DNA of 64,000 nt from Sipunculus nudus (taxonomy: Eukaryota > Annelida > Sipuncula > Golfingiida > Sipunculidae), in the NCBI GenBank assembly GCA_026874595.1, contig CM049311.1:18499676-18563675 (forward strand), in the 5' to 3' direction. Numbering within the stretch: the stretch's first letter is position 1; every line of letters begins with the position of its first letter. Below are positions 12,600 through 40,359 of this stretch, one piece after another. The position numbers were made by a program, and so were the translations under genes. The notes beneath the pieces are model-generated. The model was not told the DNA's origin. It saw only the letters and a list, made by a program, of their open reading frames with translations, and did no database searches.

Positions 12600-12700
12600 C
12601 ATCTACGGACGGACGGACGGACGGACGGACGGACAGACGGACGACGGACAATGGACCACGACTATAGCTCAGATGACTTATAGTCAGCTGAGCTAAAAAT
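12600..12700 (+). repeat. (GGAC)n microsatellite and palindromic 3' end of a HINE/pearl-like element
   Basis: Runs of GGACGGAC are followed by CTATAGCTCAGATGACTTAT and a short palindrome (TCAGCTGA). The same tail occurs at 13369-13409 and 25180-25220. A microsatellite plus short terminal palindrome is the architecture of Helentron-associated interspersed elements (pearl, CvA, DINE-1); assignment to that group is inference. Confidence 0.55.
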
Positions 12701-12701
12701 A

Positions 12702-13030
12702 CAGGTAGCGCCACCAGTCTGCAGAAACTGATGAAACACTCCATGATTAATATCCATGCAATGAATCATGGTGATCAATGCATTAGTTGTTCAGATACTT
12801 GAGCTTTTGTATCAAATTTTTCATTATTCTTGGGGGTACTTCAGAGCCCCATAGCTAGGAGAATATGGGTCACAGAGACCTAATTCCAGGTTTCCAAGAA
12901 TACTTTTTATGGACCTCTCTGGATTTACAGTGAGAAGATTCCAGGTCCAGCGGTTACAATTTGTGCCCTGTTAACAGATGACGGCATCTTTTGAGGTCTC
13001 AAAAATAGAGAAAAAAATCGTAAAAAATCG
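12702..13030 (+). repeat. R1 unit, tandem copy
   Basis: Starts GCGCCACCAGTCTGCAGAAA and continues through AGAGCCCCATAGCT and ACCTAATTCCAGGTTT. It is adjacent to a second copy starting about 343 bases later. Confidence 0.75.
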
Positions 13031-13044
13031 AAAAAAAATATAGG

Positions 13045-13409
13045 TGGTGCCACCAGTCTGCAGAAAATGATCAAACTCTCCATGATCAATATCCATGCAA
13101 AGATTCATGGTGATCAATGCAATAGTTGTTCAGACAGATATCTGAGCTTTTGTATCAAATATTTCATTATTCTGGGGGGGGGGGGGGGGGGGGGTGCTTC
13201 GGAGCCCCATAGCTTGAATAATATGGGTAACAGAGACTTAATTCCAGGTTTACAAGGACAATTTTCATGGACCTCTCTGGATGTTAAGTTAGAAGATTCC
13301 AGGTCCAATGGTTACGATTTGTGCCTTGTTAACGGACAGACGGCCGGACGGACGACGGACAAAGAGTGATCGCTATAGCTCAGATGACTTACACTCAGCT
13401 GATCTAAAA
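13045..13409 (+). repeat. R1 unit with a 21-base G run and GACG microsatellite
   Basis: Tandem copy of the previous unit, with a G21 run at 13174-13194 where the sister copy has TTGGGGG. It ends in ACGGACGACGG-type sequence and the CAGATGACTTACACTCAGCT tail. Confidence 0.75.
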
Positions 13410-13439
13410 ACTAAAACACATTGAGAAATAGGATCAAAA

Positions 13440-13765
13440 TCCTCAATGACATGTGGAGACATCTGCAGGCGAAGATAAAAACTAAAACACACTGAGAAAT
13501 TTGACCAAAACTTTAGAATTTTTTTTTTTAGCTAGAGAGAATTATTTTTCAGATAGACGCTCCAAAACCAAACCCAAAAGAGGTATGCATGAGAGCAATC
13601 AATGATCAAAATTTGAATGAAATCAGATAAAATTTAGGAAAGTTATCGCATGGAAACTAAAAAAAAAATGACAGTCGGACAGCTAGACAGACCGCTAGAC
13701 AGACAGAGGGACCGAAAAACAAAACCAAATCAATGTCCTCCGCACCCGCGGAGGATAAAACATAA
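13440..13765 (+). repeat. R3-family element, partial copy
   Basis: Shares AAACCAAACCCAAAAGAGGT, GAAATCAGATAAAATTTAGG and a GACA/GACC microsatellite with 26956-27359. It ends in CAATGTCCTCCGCACCCGCG. The GACATGTGGAGACATCTGCA module is at its left. Confidence 0.65.
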
Positions 13766-15057
13766 AATAAAAGGGGCCTCTCCACTAAATCGTTTTATAT
13801 TCAGCAAGAATCAGTAATTAAATTTGGTTCCTTGAATAATTATATTCATGAACACTCAAAGAAAGCATCTAAACTACATTTATACCTGATCTATACTTAA
13901 AACAGAGTAAATGAATAAATTGGAAAAAAATACTTCCGACACGAAAGATTACGATTTCCATACATTCTAGTGGGCCTTAAGAACTCCTGGCACATCAAGG
14001 CCCTTTGAACCTAACGGGTTAAAACTTATATAAACTTGCTAATGCTATTTAAGACAAATGAGAGACTTAAGATTAAAACTATAAGCTAAAAACAAAGAGA
14101 AAACACAAAGTTCCGAATTTACAATCAAGCGTTTTACTTGGCCCTAACAGAGACAAAGCCCGAGCCGGGCCTGTTTGAATAGTCCTGATGACAACTAAAT
14201 AAATTAAAAACTGAGTAAATATAAACGCCTATAGAGATTTTCTCATTTTCAAGTGTTTTCTGGTGTTCTTCACATAGTGAACTCCTGACAGCCCCGGGCC
14301 CGTTTGATTCACTCACTATTAGAAACTCTATATTTACGTTTCGTAAAACACGTGACTCAAGCATCTTGTGCCTTATTATGTGCCTTATTTTATCCTAGGC
14401 TAAAACTTCTACATTTTTAAACATTTCATCGGGTCCTACAGGAAATTCCTGGTCGGTACGGGTCCTTTAATATAGGTCCCTCAGTATCAAGTAAAAACTC
14501 AGTACACCTACTTCTCAAATGGAAAATATTATGCGCATTCCTTTCGCCCTATATATAGGACACACCTTGCCGACCCGGAGCCTCGCCGGGTCTCCTAACT
14601 AAAATTCATATGAGCTTAAATAAATCTATATGAGACTTGTACATTTCCAAACATACTTTTCTGCTCTATAGAAACTTCCTGGTCGATCCTGGCCCCCATG
14701 TTCCCGTTCGGTTCGGGTACCTTGTGCCTGTTGACCCCACCTTTCATAGGGCCTGCTCTAAGTTAGATTAACCACGGCGGGGACTGAACACGGGCGTCAA
14801 TATAGGGGGGGATGGGGGGTATATATACCCCCCCCCCCACTTTTTGGCAAGGGGGGGATGGCCAATGTTATCATCCCCCCCCACTTTTCAGAGTATAATA
14901 TTATAATATTGCAAATGAAATATATTAATAAACAGAATTAAAAACTTTGAATCCATTTACTAAAACATGTTATATCGAACCTGTTTAGAATTCACAAAAT
15001 AACTTGTTTTCTATTATAATATTATGATTATTTGAAATATAATTAAGTATATATATA

Positions 15058-15241
15058 CAGTGAAACCTCTTTGTGTCGAACTCGCTTAAGTCGAATACCC
15101 CGCTTATTTCGAAGTTACAGACTCTATATTCCAGACAACTCTGGTTAAATTTTTACCAAGTAAAACCCGCTTGTGTCAAATCTCGAATGTGTCGAAGTTT
15201 TCGGAGTGTCCCTTCGACTTCGACACAACGAGGTTTTACTG
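15058..15241. mobile_element. pogo/Tigger-like MITE, 184 bp, nested
   Basis: Ends CAGTGAAACCTC and GAGGTTTTACTG, flanked by TA on both sides. The interior has repeated GTGTCGAA/TTCGACA motifs in opposing orientation. It is inserted within the G-run element, so it is younger than that element. Confidence 0.75.
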
Positions 15242-15304
15242 TATATATATATATATGTATATAGTTGAATATGTCACTCAGAGACGCTGAAAAAGGTATA
15301 TATC

Positions 15305-15384
<80 letters not shown>
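15305..15384. repeat. (TA)n microsatellite
   Basis: About 70 bases of uninterrupted TA inside the G-run element. Confidence 0.9.
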
Positions 15385-15387
<3 letters not shown>

Positions 15388-15641
15388 AAGTCTTCCCCCC
15401 CACTCTGGAAGAAAAATTGACGCCACTGGGACTGAACACCACACACTGACGTTTCCAAAACCAATCACAGAAGTGGGAAGCGGTATCTACTGGCTATAAC
15501 AGCCAGCACTTTCGTACTCTGTGCATGACACGATATGTCCTATGCATGAGCAGTAGCTTCCAATGAGGATTTTGTTTGGTCCATCATTACCTCTAAAGGG
15601 TGTCATCCTATACTATTACTGAAGTTAAAAATAGTTTTAAC

Positions 15642-15801
15642 TAGGGCGTGGGCCTTACAAATACGACTTTGTGAGCTTATTTTGTTAAAGGTTTCGGCAC
15701 GACCTGACAATTTTCGAATTTGGGTGCCTCCTAAAAAAATATTGAACAGATTTTTTTTCGGGGGGCGCGTGCCTGTTGCGCCCCCATCTTAACACGCCCT
15801 T
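15642..15801. mobile_element. Short MITE with AGGGCGTG termini
   Basis: About 160 bases between TAGGGCGTG and CACGCCCTT. The interior is non-coding with CGGGGGGCGC and TTGCGCCCCC near the right end. No target duplication could be fixed. Confidence 0.5.
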
Positions 15802-16451
15802 GTCAATTATATCAGTGAATTTAATTAGGATATGAGCCATGCGCTGTGATATGTGTAAATATGTGCGTGTTTTGTGTCTGCATGCACGTCCGCGTCAATG
15901 CGTGTACGTCTGTGTGTCTGTTTTCATCCATTAGTGCTCACTTTTACTTTCAAGAAGTTTCCCTTTTTTTCAGAAGGTAGTAAACATAAAACAAAATTGC
16001 TTAATGCTTCACGATGAATGAATTTATTTCTGTCCAAGTCTACTAAAATGTCAAAACAAATCTATCAACAAACCAAAGTAAGTCAAATAAAAAAACAATG
16101 TTTATTGTCTGTTTTATTTTGACTCTTCGTTTCATTAATGGAATATAAATCAACATCAATAGATGTATTTAATACAGAATATTTTCAGTAAATAATCTCA
16201 ATATCAGAAACGTTGTATACATCACAAATGTAATTTAGACGGAGTGCAATTATAAATCATTTCTATACATTTTGAGATAGTGATCCCTGAAACCTAATTT
16301 ACAAATGAAGCAACACTTTCCCATTTTGAATATCACATAATCGTCTCGCAAGCAATCGACTCTCAAAGGAGTTCGACGTTGTGAAGCACATGTGCCTTTA
16401 ATTACCGGAATGTCACCATCTTATCCAAAGACTTTTGTATATATTGGTTTC

Positions 16452-31214
<14,763 letters not shown>

Positions 31215-31689
31215 CTGGAAAATAAAATGACAGGGCATTAACTCGCCACACACGGATTGTAAATTTGAAATCAACATGAAAATGAACACTTGAAATCATT
31301 ATGTGTCAATCAGATTTTAACAGCATTTCAACTGTGAATGAGTTTCCTCATTATTCATAATGTCCACTAGGTACATGATGGTTTATAGTGAACCTCAATT
31401 TAATAACACTGAAAAATTAATTTTATATATAAATTAATTATATATATATATTAGTATTTATTTCTTTTAAGCTCCGTAATTGTGAGAATATAATATAGTA
31501 TCATTAATTATAACTTACTGATGACATTAATTTATTTCATAAAGTTGTGATAACAAAGACACCCTTGCCCTTACATGTAAAATCCGAGATAAACATTATG
31601 GTACAATAATTTATAATACACGAAATGTTTCGGCAATAATAGTGAATAAGCATTGGTAGTTTGCTTTCACTAAAAAGTTCAATCATGAA

Positions 31690-31940
31690 TCACCTGTGTA
31701 ATTACTGCGCAGTAGCACACGCGCGGTATCTCAAGCTGGCTCATGTGCTCTGACACATTTGTGATTCTTCTGGAATTTAACATGAAATGTTTGATCAGTT
31801 CAACCTGATATCACGTGCGTCGTTCTTCCACCGGGCAACAGGTGGCGTTGTCTAACGTTACTTCATGCAGAAGCGTCCTCTGGCGAGCTTTCACGGAAGT
31901 AAAACATCGGTATTTCGCTGAGATGGGAACCAAGCAAATT
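31690..31940 (-). promoter_or_regulatory. Possible 5' region of the class V aminotransferase gene
   Basis: The coding first exon has a splice acceptor just upstream of its 5' UTR part (TTTTCCAG at 31215-31222), so a non-coding first exon should lie further upstream. This stretch is locally richer in CpG (GCGCAGTAGCACACGCGCGG, CACGTGCGTCG) than its surroundings and is the best candidate. No transcription start or core promoter element can be fixed. Confidence 0.3.
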
Positions 31941-32415
31941 TCTATTTACAATGTAGGCCTACCCGGGCTTAAAAAAAATTAAAATGAATAACACAAGGAG
32001 CATGGAACTAAAACGAGTACCGGCCAAGAAACACCACACTCAAGTGTCGACCCCCTCTCCTTTTTTTTCAAGGGCAGCAACCTTTTGAGGGTATAAAACA
32101 TTTTTTGCGGCTAATCCCCATTTTTAGGACCTCAGGAGGATTTAAACGTTTTCATGTTGGTCTTAATTCGTCTGTATATAGTCCATATTATAGAGTTTTT
32201 AAATTGGAGTGACCAGGAGGGTCTATAAAAGCAGTATTTCTGGGGTTGTTAGTTAGGAAAACAACATAAAGATATTTCTGCTTCACACAATTCTTTAATT
32301 ATAATGAATTGTAAATTTGTAAACATGTAAATTTAACATGAATGGGCCCCATGGGTCCCGAGCAGACATTAAATTTCCTAGGGCCCAATCAGATTATTAA
32401 CACTTGGTTTTTTTT

Positions 32416-32418
<3 letters not shown>

Positions 32419-32460
<42 letters not shown>
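32419..32460. repeat. (TA)n(CA)n microsatellite
   Basis: TA run passing into CACACACACA. Confidence 0.9.
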
Positions 32461-32491
32461 TAGACAGAGAATCATCAAGTGTGTATATGTA

Positions 32492-32576
32492 CAGTAAAGT
32501 CTTGTATTGTGATCTGCGGGACCAGCCGATTGGCGTGTATAGCGTGATACCGGCTTAACAACATTTAATGGTACTG
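32492..32576. mobile_element. Possible short pogo-like MITE
   Basis: 85 bases from CAGTAAAGTCTTG to AATGGTACTG with TA on both sides. The interior (GTATAGCGTGATACCGG) resembles interiors of pogo-like MITEs. Only CAGTA is shared between the termini, so the call is weak. Confidence 0.35.
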
Positions 32577-32617
32577 TAAATCCCAGTTTTGTAGTTAAGT
32601 AGGTTATTAAAGAATTA

Positions 32618-33090
32618 GCGGGGAAAATACAGGGGAAATGGGAGTATATACCCCCCCCCCCCACACACACACTTTTCAGAAAGGGGGGGGGGGGGGTGGT
32701 GATCAAAGTAATCATCAACCCCCCCCCCCCAGGGTACTCGGCGAATAATATTTATATACATGTATTTAGAATCAAATATATCAATAATTAGAATTATAGA
32801 CTTTGATTCTATTTCTGAGTTTATTATGAAATATATTGTATCTGAACCTGTTTTAAGATTAACTTTACTTTAGAAACATAACACATTATTTTTTTAATCT
32901 TATAATTAATTGTAATATATTTGAAATGTGTCACACAGACAATAAAATGTACATATATGCATTTGTGTGTGCATATTTGTTTATAAAAAAGGTTGTCCCG
33001 ACTTTGATAACCCCCTCCCCACTACGCCTGCGAGTCACCCCCCCCCCCCCCCAACCCCCTTTAAGATATATTGAAGCCACTGGCCCTGAC
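32618..33090 (+). mobile_element. G-run element (family R4), copy 2
   Basis: Order matches 14792-15427: GGGAGTATATACCCCCC, CACTTTTCAG, G13 run, ATCATCAACCCCCC, a central AT part (TTGTATCTGAACCTGTTTTA) and a right end TTGAAGCCACTGG. The block GCCTGCGAGTCACCCCCC is shared with the inverted copy at 48760-49130. No target duplication was seen. Confidence 0.65.
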
Positions 33091-33099
33091 ACTTACAGT

Positions 33100-34740
33100 G
33101 ATTTGATATTTACGGTTGCCTGGGTAACAATATAACTCGGTCAGTGTCTCATATACTTAGACAAGGCCGCCAATACCTGCTGTCACTTGCTTTTGCAATT
33201 TTTTTTATGAAAGGGTACAGGTTTAATTAACCCTTCATTTCATCTACACTTCGGCCGATCAATGACACTAGTGCTCGCGCTTGACTGACTGATAGTCGTT
33301 TGCTTAAAAGTATCAATTCCTAGCCAATAAATAAATTATAAAATTGCATATATTGACCTGTCATCGAGCGTCACGTTTTATATCTAATTAATTCATTGAC
33401 ATTTATCCAGCTTGGCTTTATTAGCCCGGATGGTATCAAATAACGCTCTAAGTTACGTTCATAGAGACAACTATTTTTAGTTATTGCCTGCATAGTTCGT
33501 CTAGCGTGCATCTTTGATTGATCTCTTACCGATCCAACCCATAGACAGCAAGAAAATACTGCTATATATATGCCACGTGTATAACCCTTGTGTTTTCGTA
33601 TTATTTATTTATGTCAACACATTTATACAGGATAACCCGTTCAGACAATATTGTCTGATATTCCACACGTTAAATATATATTGCACTCACGACAATGAGG
33701 GAATTAAAGACTAGCAGAATATGAAATAAAATGTAATATAGGACATAAGAGGTAGCATTTACACACAAAGGAGGTTTCAACCAATTATGTGATCATTTGT
33801 GACCAGAAAAAAATGATATGCAGCAGTATGGGTTACATGTCATCATGCCAGGTTGATCAGTCAGGCACGAAATCATCAAGCCAGCGTATTTCAATTCATA
33901 GAGAAAAACAAATGGCACAATATTTCATTTCTGAGAGTATTATGTATTTCATGTTATTCGAACCTAATGAACATAACTGCTGCGCGGACTTTAAATGGTA
34001 CTTTTAGAGCTTTAAATCGATTAACCCGTTATATAAATAAAACGGTCCACCTAATAAAGGCTTTGAATGTATACAACATTATGCTTTTATTTTCAAATCG
34101 GGTATTCGTCTAGTTATTTCAAGCATCTATTTTGCATTTGGAGTAGATATATGTGCTTTGCCCAGACAAATACATCTAATCACACGGAGAGGGAGACCTA
34201 AAGATACAACACTCTAGCATGGATGAAAGAACTGCGGTCTTTTCATCAGCAGAAAATAGAACTGTCAATTTGATAGCTGAATACGAGCTTAACACGCGGC
34301 AGATAATAATGAAACTGGTTTGTCACCAATAACCGGCTATTCCTCGAAAGCTATAGCCTAAGCTGTATACAATCTGATTTAGCTTATAATATATCCAGCG
34401 GGAGTGAGGAAAACTCCGTTCGCCCCGTCTTTGTCACGCGAAGGTGCGACAAGCCATCTACTTATAGCGACCTCACCTAATGCATCCCGTGTTTTTCGCC
34501 GTCAGAACGGATTTGACAAAGCGCGTGACAGGCTAATAATGGATATAATACAATATGCGACAGGTATGGTTTTCAGTTGGATATACCCGTGGTGTGCATG
34601 TTGAACAAACGGGCTTTACTTTATACGAAGACGTGCTGTGATACCTAAAGGTAAGGTTATTTAATTACTGTTATGTTTCCATGGCGGGACTTGTTGTGCA
34701 AAGGGTATTTAATCCATTTTATCTGATTTTATAGAATATC
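33100..34740. other. Intergenic, no supported gene
   Basis: Short open frames only. The block 34400-34610 is GC-richer and open for 66 codons on plus, but no domain or splice context supports it. Confidence 0.35.
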
Positions 34741-34756
34741 CATGCATACACATATA

Positions 34757-34758
34757 AC

Positions 34759-34814
<56 letters not shown>
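34757..34814. repeat. (TA)n microsatellite
   Basis: Pure TA run followed by a T-rich tract. Confidence 0.9.
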
Positions 34815-34822
<8 letters not shown>

Positions 34823-35084
34823 CTATCTCAAGGAGAAATGCATAAACCTTTCTTCCTCATTAAACTGGTACTTAAAATCCTAAAACACCATAAATGGTGA
34901 TGTCAGAGCAGACCGTACTATCTATGATGAATTTCATATGTTACTATCACAGCATAGAGAGACTTTTCATAAAGTTTTATATAAAGACAGAACTAAATGG
35001 TGTACAGGAGAGAAAAAGCCCCCATGAGCACAGTATATTCTTTGTCTTATACCTGTACATGATAAAAAAAAACTTATGAACATA

Positions 35085-35435
35085 TCCAGTGGGCAAATCA
35101 ACATTGATTAAATATTGAATCAATATTTATAATCAATACTGAAAAATATTGGAAAAGCATTGTATTTGAAAATTGTTCAACCTTGAATCATCAACATTCA
35201 TTGAGAGATTATTGTCAAATGTATGTTGATTCAACATTGACAACTTGTTGGAAAATTAAGATTGAATTGTTAGCGGAAAATCAACATTGATTCAATGTTG
35301 AAACCTATAGTTGATCATCAACATTGAACCATCATGTCAAATCATAATTGATTTAATGTTGAAAACGAGTTGAAAATATCTCAACGTCATTTCAATTTGT
35401 TCTCAATATTGGAAAAATGTTGAGTGCCCACTGGG
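35085..35435. mobile_element. MITE with CCAGTGGGCA inverted ends and internal CAACATTGA repeats
   Basis: Ends TCCAGTGGGCA and TGCCCACTGGG are near-perfect inverted repeats, flanked by TA on each side (35083-35084, 35436-35437). The 351-bp interior is built of degenerate CAACATTGAATCAA and TTCAATGTTGAA units in both orientations, so much of it can fold back. Non-coding. Confidence 0.75.
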
Positions 35436-37009
35436 TAGTATATAGGCTAAACAATAATAAGACTAAATGAGGATTCGGAAGGTAAATATTTATAAGTCCT
35501 TTGTATAAACCGTTTGAACATATAGACCAAATACTCAATAACTGTGTTTGAACAGAAACCGGGTCCCTTTTTTTCTACCATTTCTAACACAAGGGGTAAT
35601 TTAAATTACCTACTCGCTATAATATAGTCACTGTTGTAGCTAGAGGACTCCCTCTTACAAATTAGTTTTGGTGTTGCCAAGCTCATTACTAACAGCTATG
35701 TAAAATGAGAGCTTTTCTATGGATAGGGATCTTCCGTCAGTATTAATGGAGGATTGCCTCATGCGAACTATTATGTCCGGGTTCCATGAGAGCATGCCAG
35801 GTGGCGCTCCAGTCCGACAGCAACATTTCAACTGTCATTCAACACATTTGGTGCCTCGGTTTTACTTAAATGAAAAAAAAAATGAAAAAAAAATGTTTGA
35901 AAGATATTGCGCAGAAATGTTTCAACATAGCCGGTTAATATCATATACCAAATATCTTTCTTACAGTATATCTCTCCAAATAATGTTTGCCTACGGAGTA
36001 ATAGCCGGTCCCTTATTGGCAAGGTCAGTAATTTATTCCAGTAGTTATAAGAAAAAAAACATCTGATAAGAAATCAAACCGATAGCCCTGTGACACAAAT
36101 GTCAGTAATCCGGAAGTTGAAGGACTGTTAGATCAACATCCTAACATCTAATATTAATTAATGAGTGCCCGAGACTATTTCCTCATTAATATGAAAAATA
36201 TAGCGTTAAACGGCTGCCGGGTCTACTTGTCTTAACTGTCAAACTTCAAAATCAAAATATGTGTTATTTCTGTTTACAATTCACTTTCGCATGCTGACAA
36301 AATATTACTTATTCCGTAAAGTTCTTACCACATGTTTATGTTATTTGCCTTGAAACAATTCTTATTCAACACACTTTAGCACTTGTGTCCTCTTCACTAC
36401 ATTTATACCTACGGCGCTGGTGTATTTAGAAGCCCCGGTGCATTGTGGGTGTCAGATTTTGACTCCAACAATCCTTGAACAGCAGAGTCGTACTCTTGTG
36501 AGTCCGAGTCTGCGCAATGTGACGATCGATACATCGCTCGTACCTCTTATTCTTCATTTTTTCCAAATAAGTTAAACACTCACTTAGCTATCATATTCTT
36601 CGTTGCAAAATAGTATACCTATAGAACGGGAGGTTTCAAATTCCCTCAGAGCGTTAGAGTGATATCTTTCCCCATACTTATTTTACTCTTTTTAGTTTGT
36701 TTTCTTTATAGTATTATATCTCTTGTCACTGATTTTGTAATTGCCACCCGATGTCCAAACATAATACGCTTTTTATATCCCGTCTGTTTGTGATGGCATG
36801 TCGATAACTGTGTAAAGTGCGATCAATTTGTTTTACCTTGCGTGGGCCAGGTGGCGCCGGGTCGCACTCAGGAGAACCTGTCTGATGTGTTATTCACGGT
36901 GTCAAGTTAAAACCAGGTACACTTAGAGCACGCGGTTCCCCCTCACATTTTTCGTCCATATTCATATCCACTCTGTCAGTTTGTCTGTCCGCCTGACTGA
37001 AACCCCCCC

Positions 37010-37014
<5 letters not shown>

Positions 37015-37064
<50 letters not shown>

Positions 37065-37068
37065 TTTA

Positions 37069-37110
<42 letters not shown>
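37015..37110. repeat. (CT)n(CA)n then (TA)n compound microsatellite
   Basis: CT run of about 38 bases, a short CA run, then TA from about 37073. Confidence 0.9.
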
Positions 37111-37115
<5 letters not shown>

Positions 37116-37994
37116 TTATTATATATCCATTCAATTATGTATCTTCTATGGTATGAGCGGATATTTATCGTTAATTGACTCCCTACACATCTTGATTATA
37201 TTGCTCATAGATGTCAGACAAAAATAATAGTCAAAACATTCCTTTTAATCATAAAAATAACCATGCCCCCCTCATAATCTGTGGATCCACCCCTAGGCAA
37301 CAGCCCCCTCCACTGTTTAATATATAGATCCATCCCTACTCGAAGCCCTCAAGTCAGTGTTCCTATCGATGCGTTTCCAGGCAACAGGAAGTGTAGAGTA
37401 GACAAATCTATATAACGACCGGACCTGGCGTCTGTCTGTGTGTCACCGTACGCCCGGTGTTACTATAATCTTCCTTCCTTGTCTAACCACCGGTCGCCCA
37501 AGAGTGAGCTGTTCCCGAGGATAATCCATGTTACTGCGCATACTGAGCGGGTGTTATCATATCCAAAATGTTTGCTACACCGTATTTCTGTATATTTCAC
37601 TGAAATATTATATAACTATGTTTATTTTTTTATGTTTATATAGAGACCTTGAATATTTACAGAATGTTTTCTTCCCTCGATTTAATTCTAATATTATTTT
37701 AAACCGTGAAAATGTAGTTTTGAATTTATGAAAAATACAAAGTCACTTATAATATTGTTGTAATATATTGTAATATAGTCTATCATTTTAACTTATATAT
37801 AAATATATATTTATACAGTTCGGTCCTCTTTTATGTAACCCCGTAACAATATAAAGAGAGCGAGATACACATAGATATGCATATCTGGAACAGGTTTACA
37901 TACACACGTAAATATTTATATAAATAGAAAATGAATACCGACAAGCAGATCAACAATTAGTTATCAATATATTATTACTTATAGACGCTATATA

Positions 37995-38116
<122 letters not shown>

Positions 38117-38231
38117 AACAGTCCGAGAGTTTAACTCATGTATAACACTACTGTCCGTCTCGCCCAGGATATTATATTATCTATGCTCTCTGTTTTACGG
38201 ATCGAGCCCTCTGTTGACGCAAGGTAACGAA

Positions 38232-38338
<107 letters not shown>

Positions 38339-38665
38339 TGGACACACTACTGTTATATGGGACTAGGGTTAGAATGATGTTATTTGTTCAGTTATGAAAA
38401 TAAATAAAATCATCTTTGAATTGTATTACTGAACACTGACTCAAGAAATAACACTATTTCAACTGTATCAAGGGACAAGAGTCGTATTAACTGCGAATCT
38501 ACTGATCCCCTGACCAAGTTAACTTCGAAGTTATTGTTTTCAATTTCAAGCCAATGAAACAAATCCAAAAGGTCATTGAGCACTTCACAATAAACATGAC
38601 TACGCATCTAACACAGGAACAGTGAACTACAAACCAAGTTACAGGAAGTTGTATGTATACGAAAA

Positions 38666-38667
<2 letters not shown>

Positions 38668-38711
<44 letters not shown>
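38668..38711. repeat. (TA)n microsatellite
   Basis: Pure TA run. Confidence 0.9.
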
Positions 38712-38713
<2 letters not shown>

Positions 38714-40359
38714 CTGAGTACTGATTGTATAAAAGATAGATAAACGGCAGATAAATAAGCATACATCAGTCAGACCGAAACTATACACACATATAAGCAT
38801 ATACATATAAATATGTGCCTAGGTGTATACAACAAGACATACTTATACAAGACATGTATTATACACAAAAGAAATGCATGTATACCGACTAGCAGCCATT
38901 TGATAAATTACTAATACTTATTTCTGATAAGCAGACAGACGCCCGGTCATTCATTACTGAACCAGATCACATAAAACGTAAAAGGAGAGCTACATAAAAC
39001 CCGAGTCCCACGAGAGCGGGAGATCACTAAATCCCCCGCTCAAGTGAGTTTTATTTCCTTTAAAGGCACTACTATCCATAGAAATATACCTAGGGACGAA
39101 AAAAAAAATTAGCAGTACGCATGGATGGACATTAAATGCGACGATTACTAGTCTATATCAACATTTACTCTCGCGTCTATCCGAGCTTCATTATGTGTAT
39201 AGAAGGTTAGATTTATTTACATGTGCGCTTCGCAGGGAGGTGTCTATTGGGTCTATTTGATTATGCGCCTGTGCAGTTGTAAGCATATTGAGGTAAATAG
39301 CAGAGCTTTCATCACAAGACGACTCATTTTTGGTTGACTAATCTATTTCCCATACATACGCTATGCATCGGTAACATCTGAAATTCACTCACGGCAGCTG
39401 CGGATTAAATGGGTTCCGTAGGTCGCAGTTCTGCAGTAACTCCTGAGAGTTGATTACAAATGCTTGTTTATCGAATCCGGTAAGGTTTCCTGTGAGCGCC
39501 GCCTCGCTTGGTTACACGTATCGACAACATCGGTATAATAAATATACCCGGAGGAAAGGGATACTACACCTGTACCGGCGCCTGGCAGCGAAATGTTCCC
39601 ATGAAAAGCAATATCAAGGAGACCAAACTGTTAGTCAGTGGATAGCTGGTTACATTGGTGAGAAATTCAAGTGGATTAAATAAGACGCTTTGAATATCCT
39701 GGAAATTACTGATGGAAAATGACTTCAAGACCCCCTGTTAACATACACAGCTAAGCACTGGAAAAAATGAGTTACTGTGATGAAATATGAAACGGACATG
39801 ATTTATAGCTAAGAACGTTTACTCAAGGAATTTTACTTGACATCAAACAGCAGGAAAATCGTTTTTCGCTTACTGTGAAGGGATGGATATGCTTTTTATA
39901 CAAACACAAAAATGCTTGAAAAGAACTACCATGTATCAAAACAGACATATATATTTTATGTGTCTTTGATTCATTATATATGTAGATGTGCAAAACGGTC
40001 GCAGGGAATTAATCAAATGAGCTGCAGAAGTGTCTATAGTATTTGGTACAAAACACTTAACCCAAAGCATCGACCATCAGACATCGCCCTTGTCGCCAAA
40101 GTAAGCCTGTTGATGATCGCCGGGCAAGTATAGTATTGTGATCAGAGGTATAGCCCCTCGGGGGTATCGACATCAATGGAAAGGAATGGTTAGGAATCTA
40201 TAACATCCAAATGTGACAATGGTTAACACTTGTACGGAATTAAATGCAGCGAGAACAGTGCAGTGGTCTCAACAGGAATATATTTGGAGTGAGTTACAAG
40301 ATTTAAATCTATGTGAAATTTAAGGATATAGTTAAAATTGCAGGTTTTTTTACTTCATA

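Larger units (their letters stand above)
14792..15427. mobile_element. G-run-rich element with 12-bp target site duplication (family R4)
   Basis: The element is bracketed by an exact direct repeat GGGACTGAACAC (14780-14791 and 15428-15439). Its ends are GGGCGTCAATATAGGGGGG and ATTGACGCCACT, giving inverted GGCGTCAAT termini. Internal runs of 7-12 G or C lie near both ends. It contains a nested pogo-like MITE (15058-15241) and a long TA array. Related sequences lie at 32618-33090, 46590-46800 and 48760-49130. No transposase is encoded. The superfamily is not recognised; a 12-bp duplication is longer than in most cut-and-paste groups. Confidence 0.7.

Noticed and set aside
12600-13409. CRISPR-like spacing of tandem repeats
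   Set aside because: Units of about 340-675 bp, diverged, with microsatellites and no short conserved repeats with unique spacers; eukaryotic context.
35719-36066. 115-codon open frame on plus
   Set aside because: Ends in poly-Lys-type AT-rich sequence; no domain and no homologous features seen.
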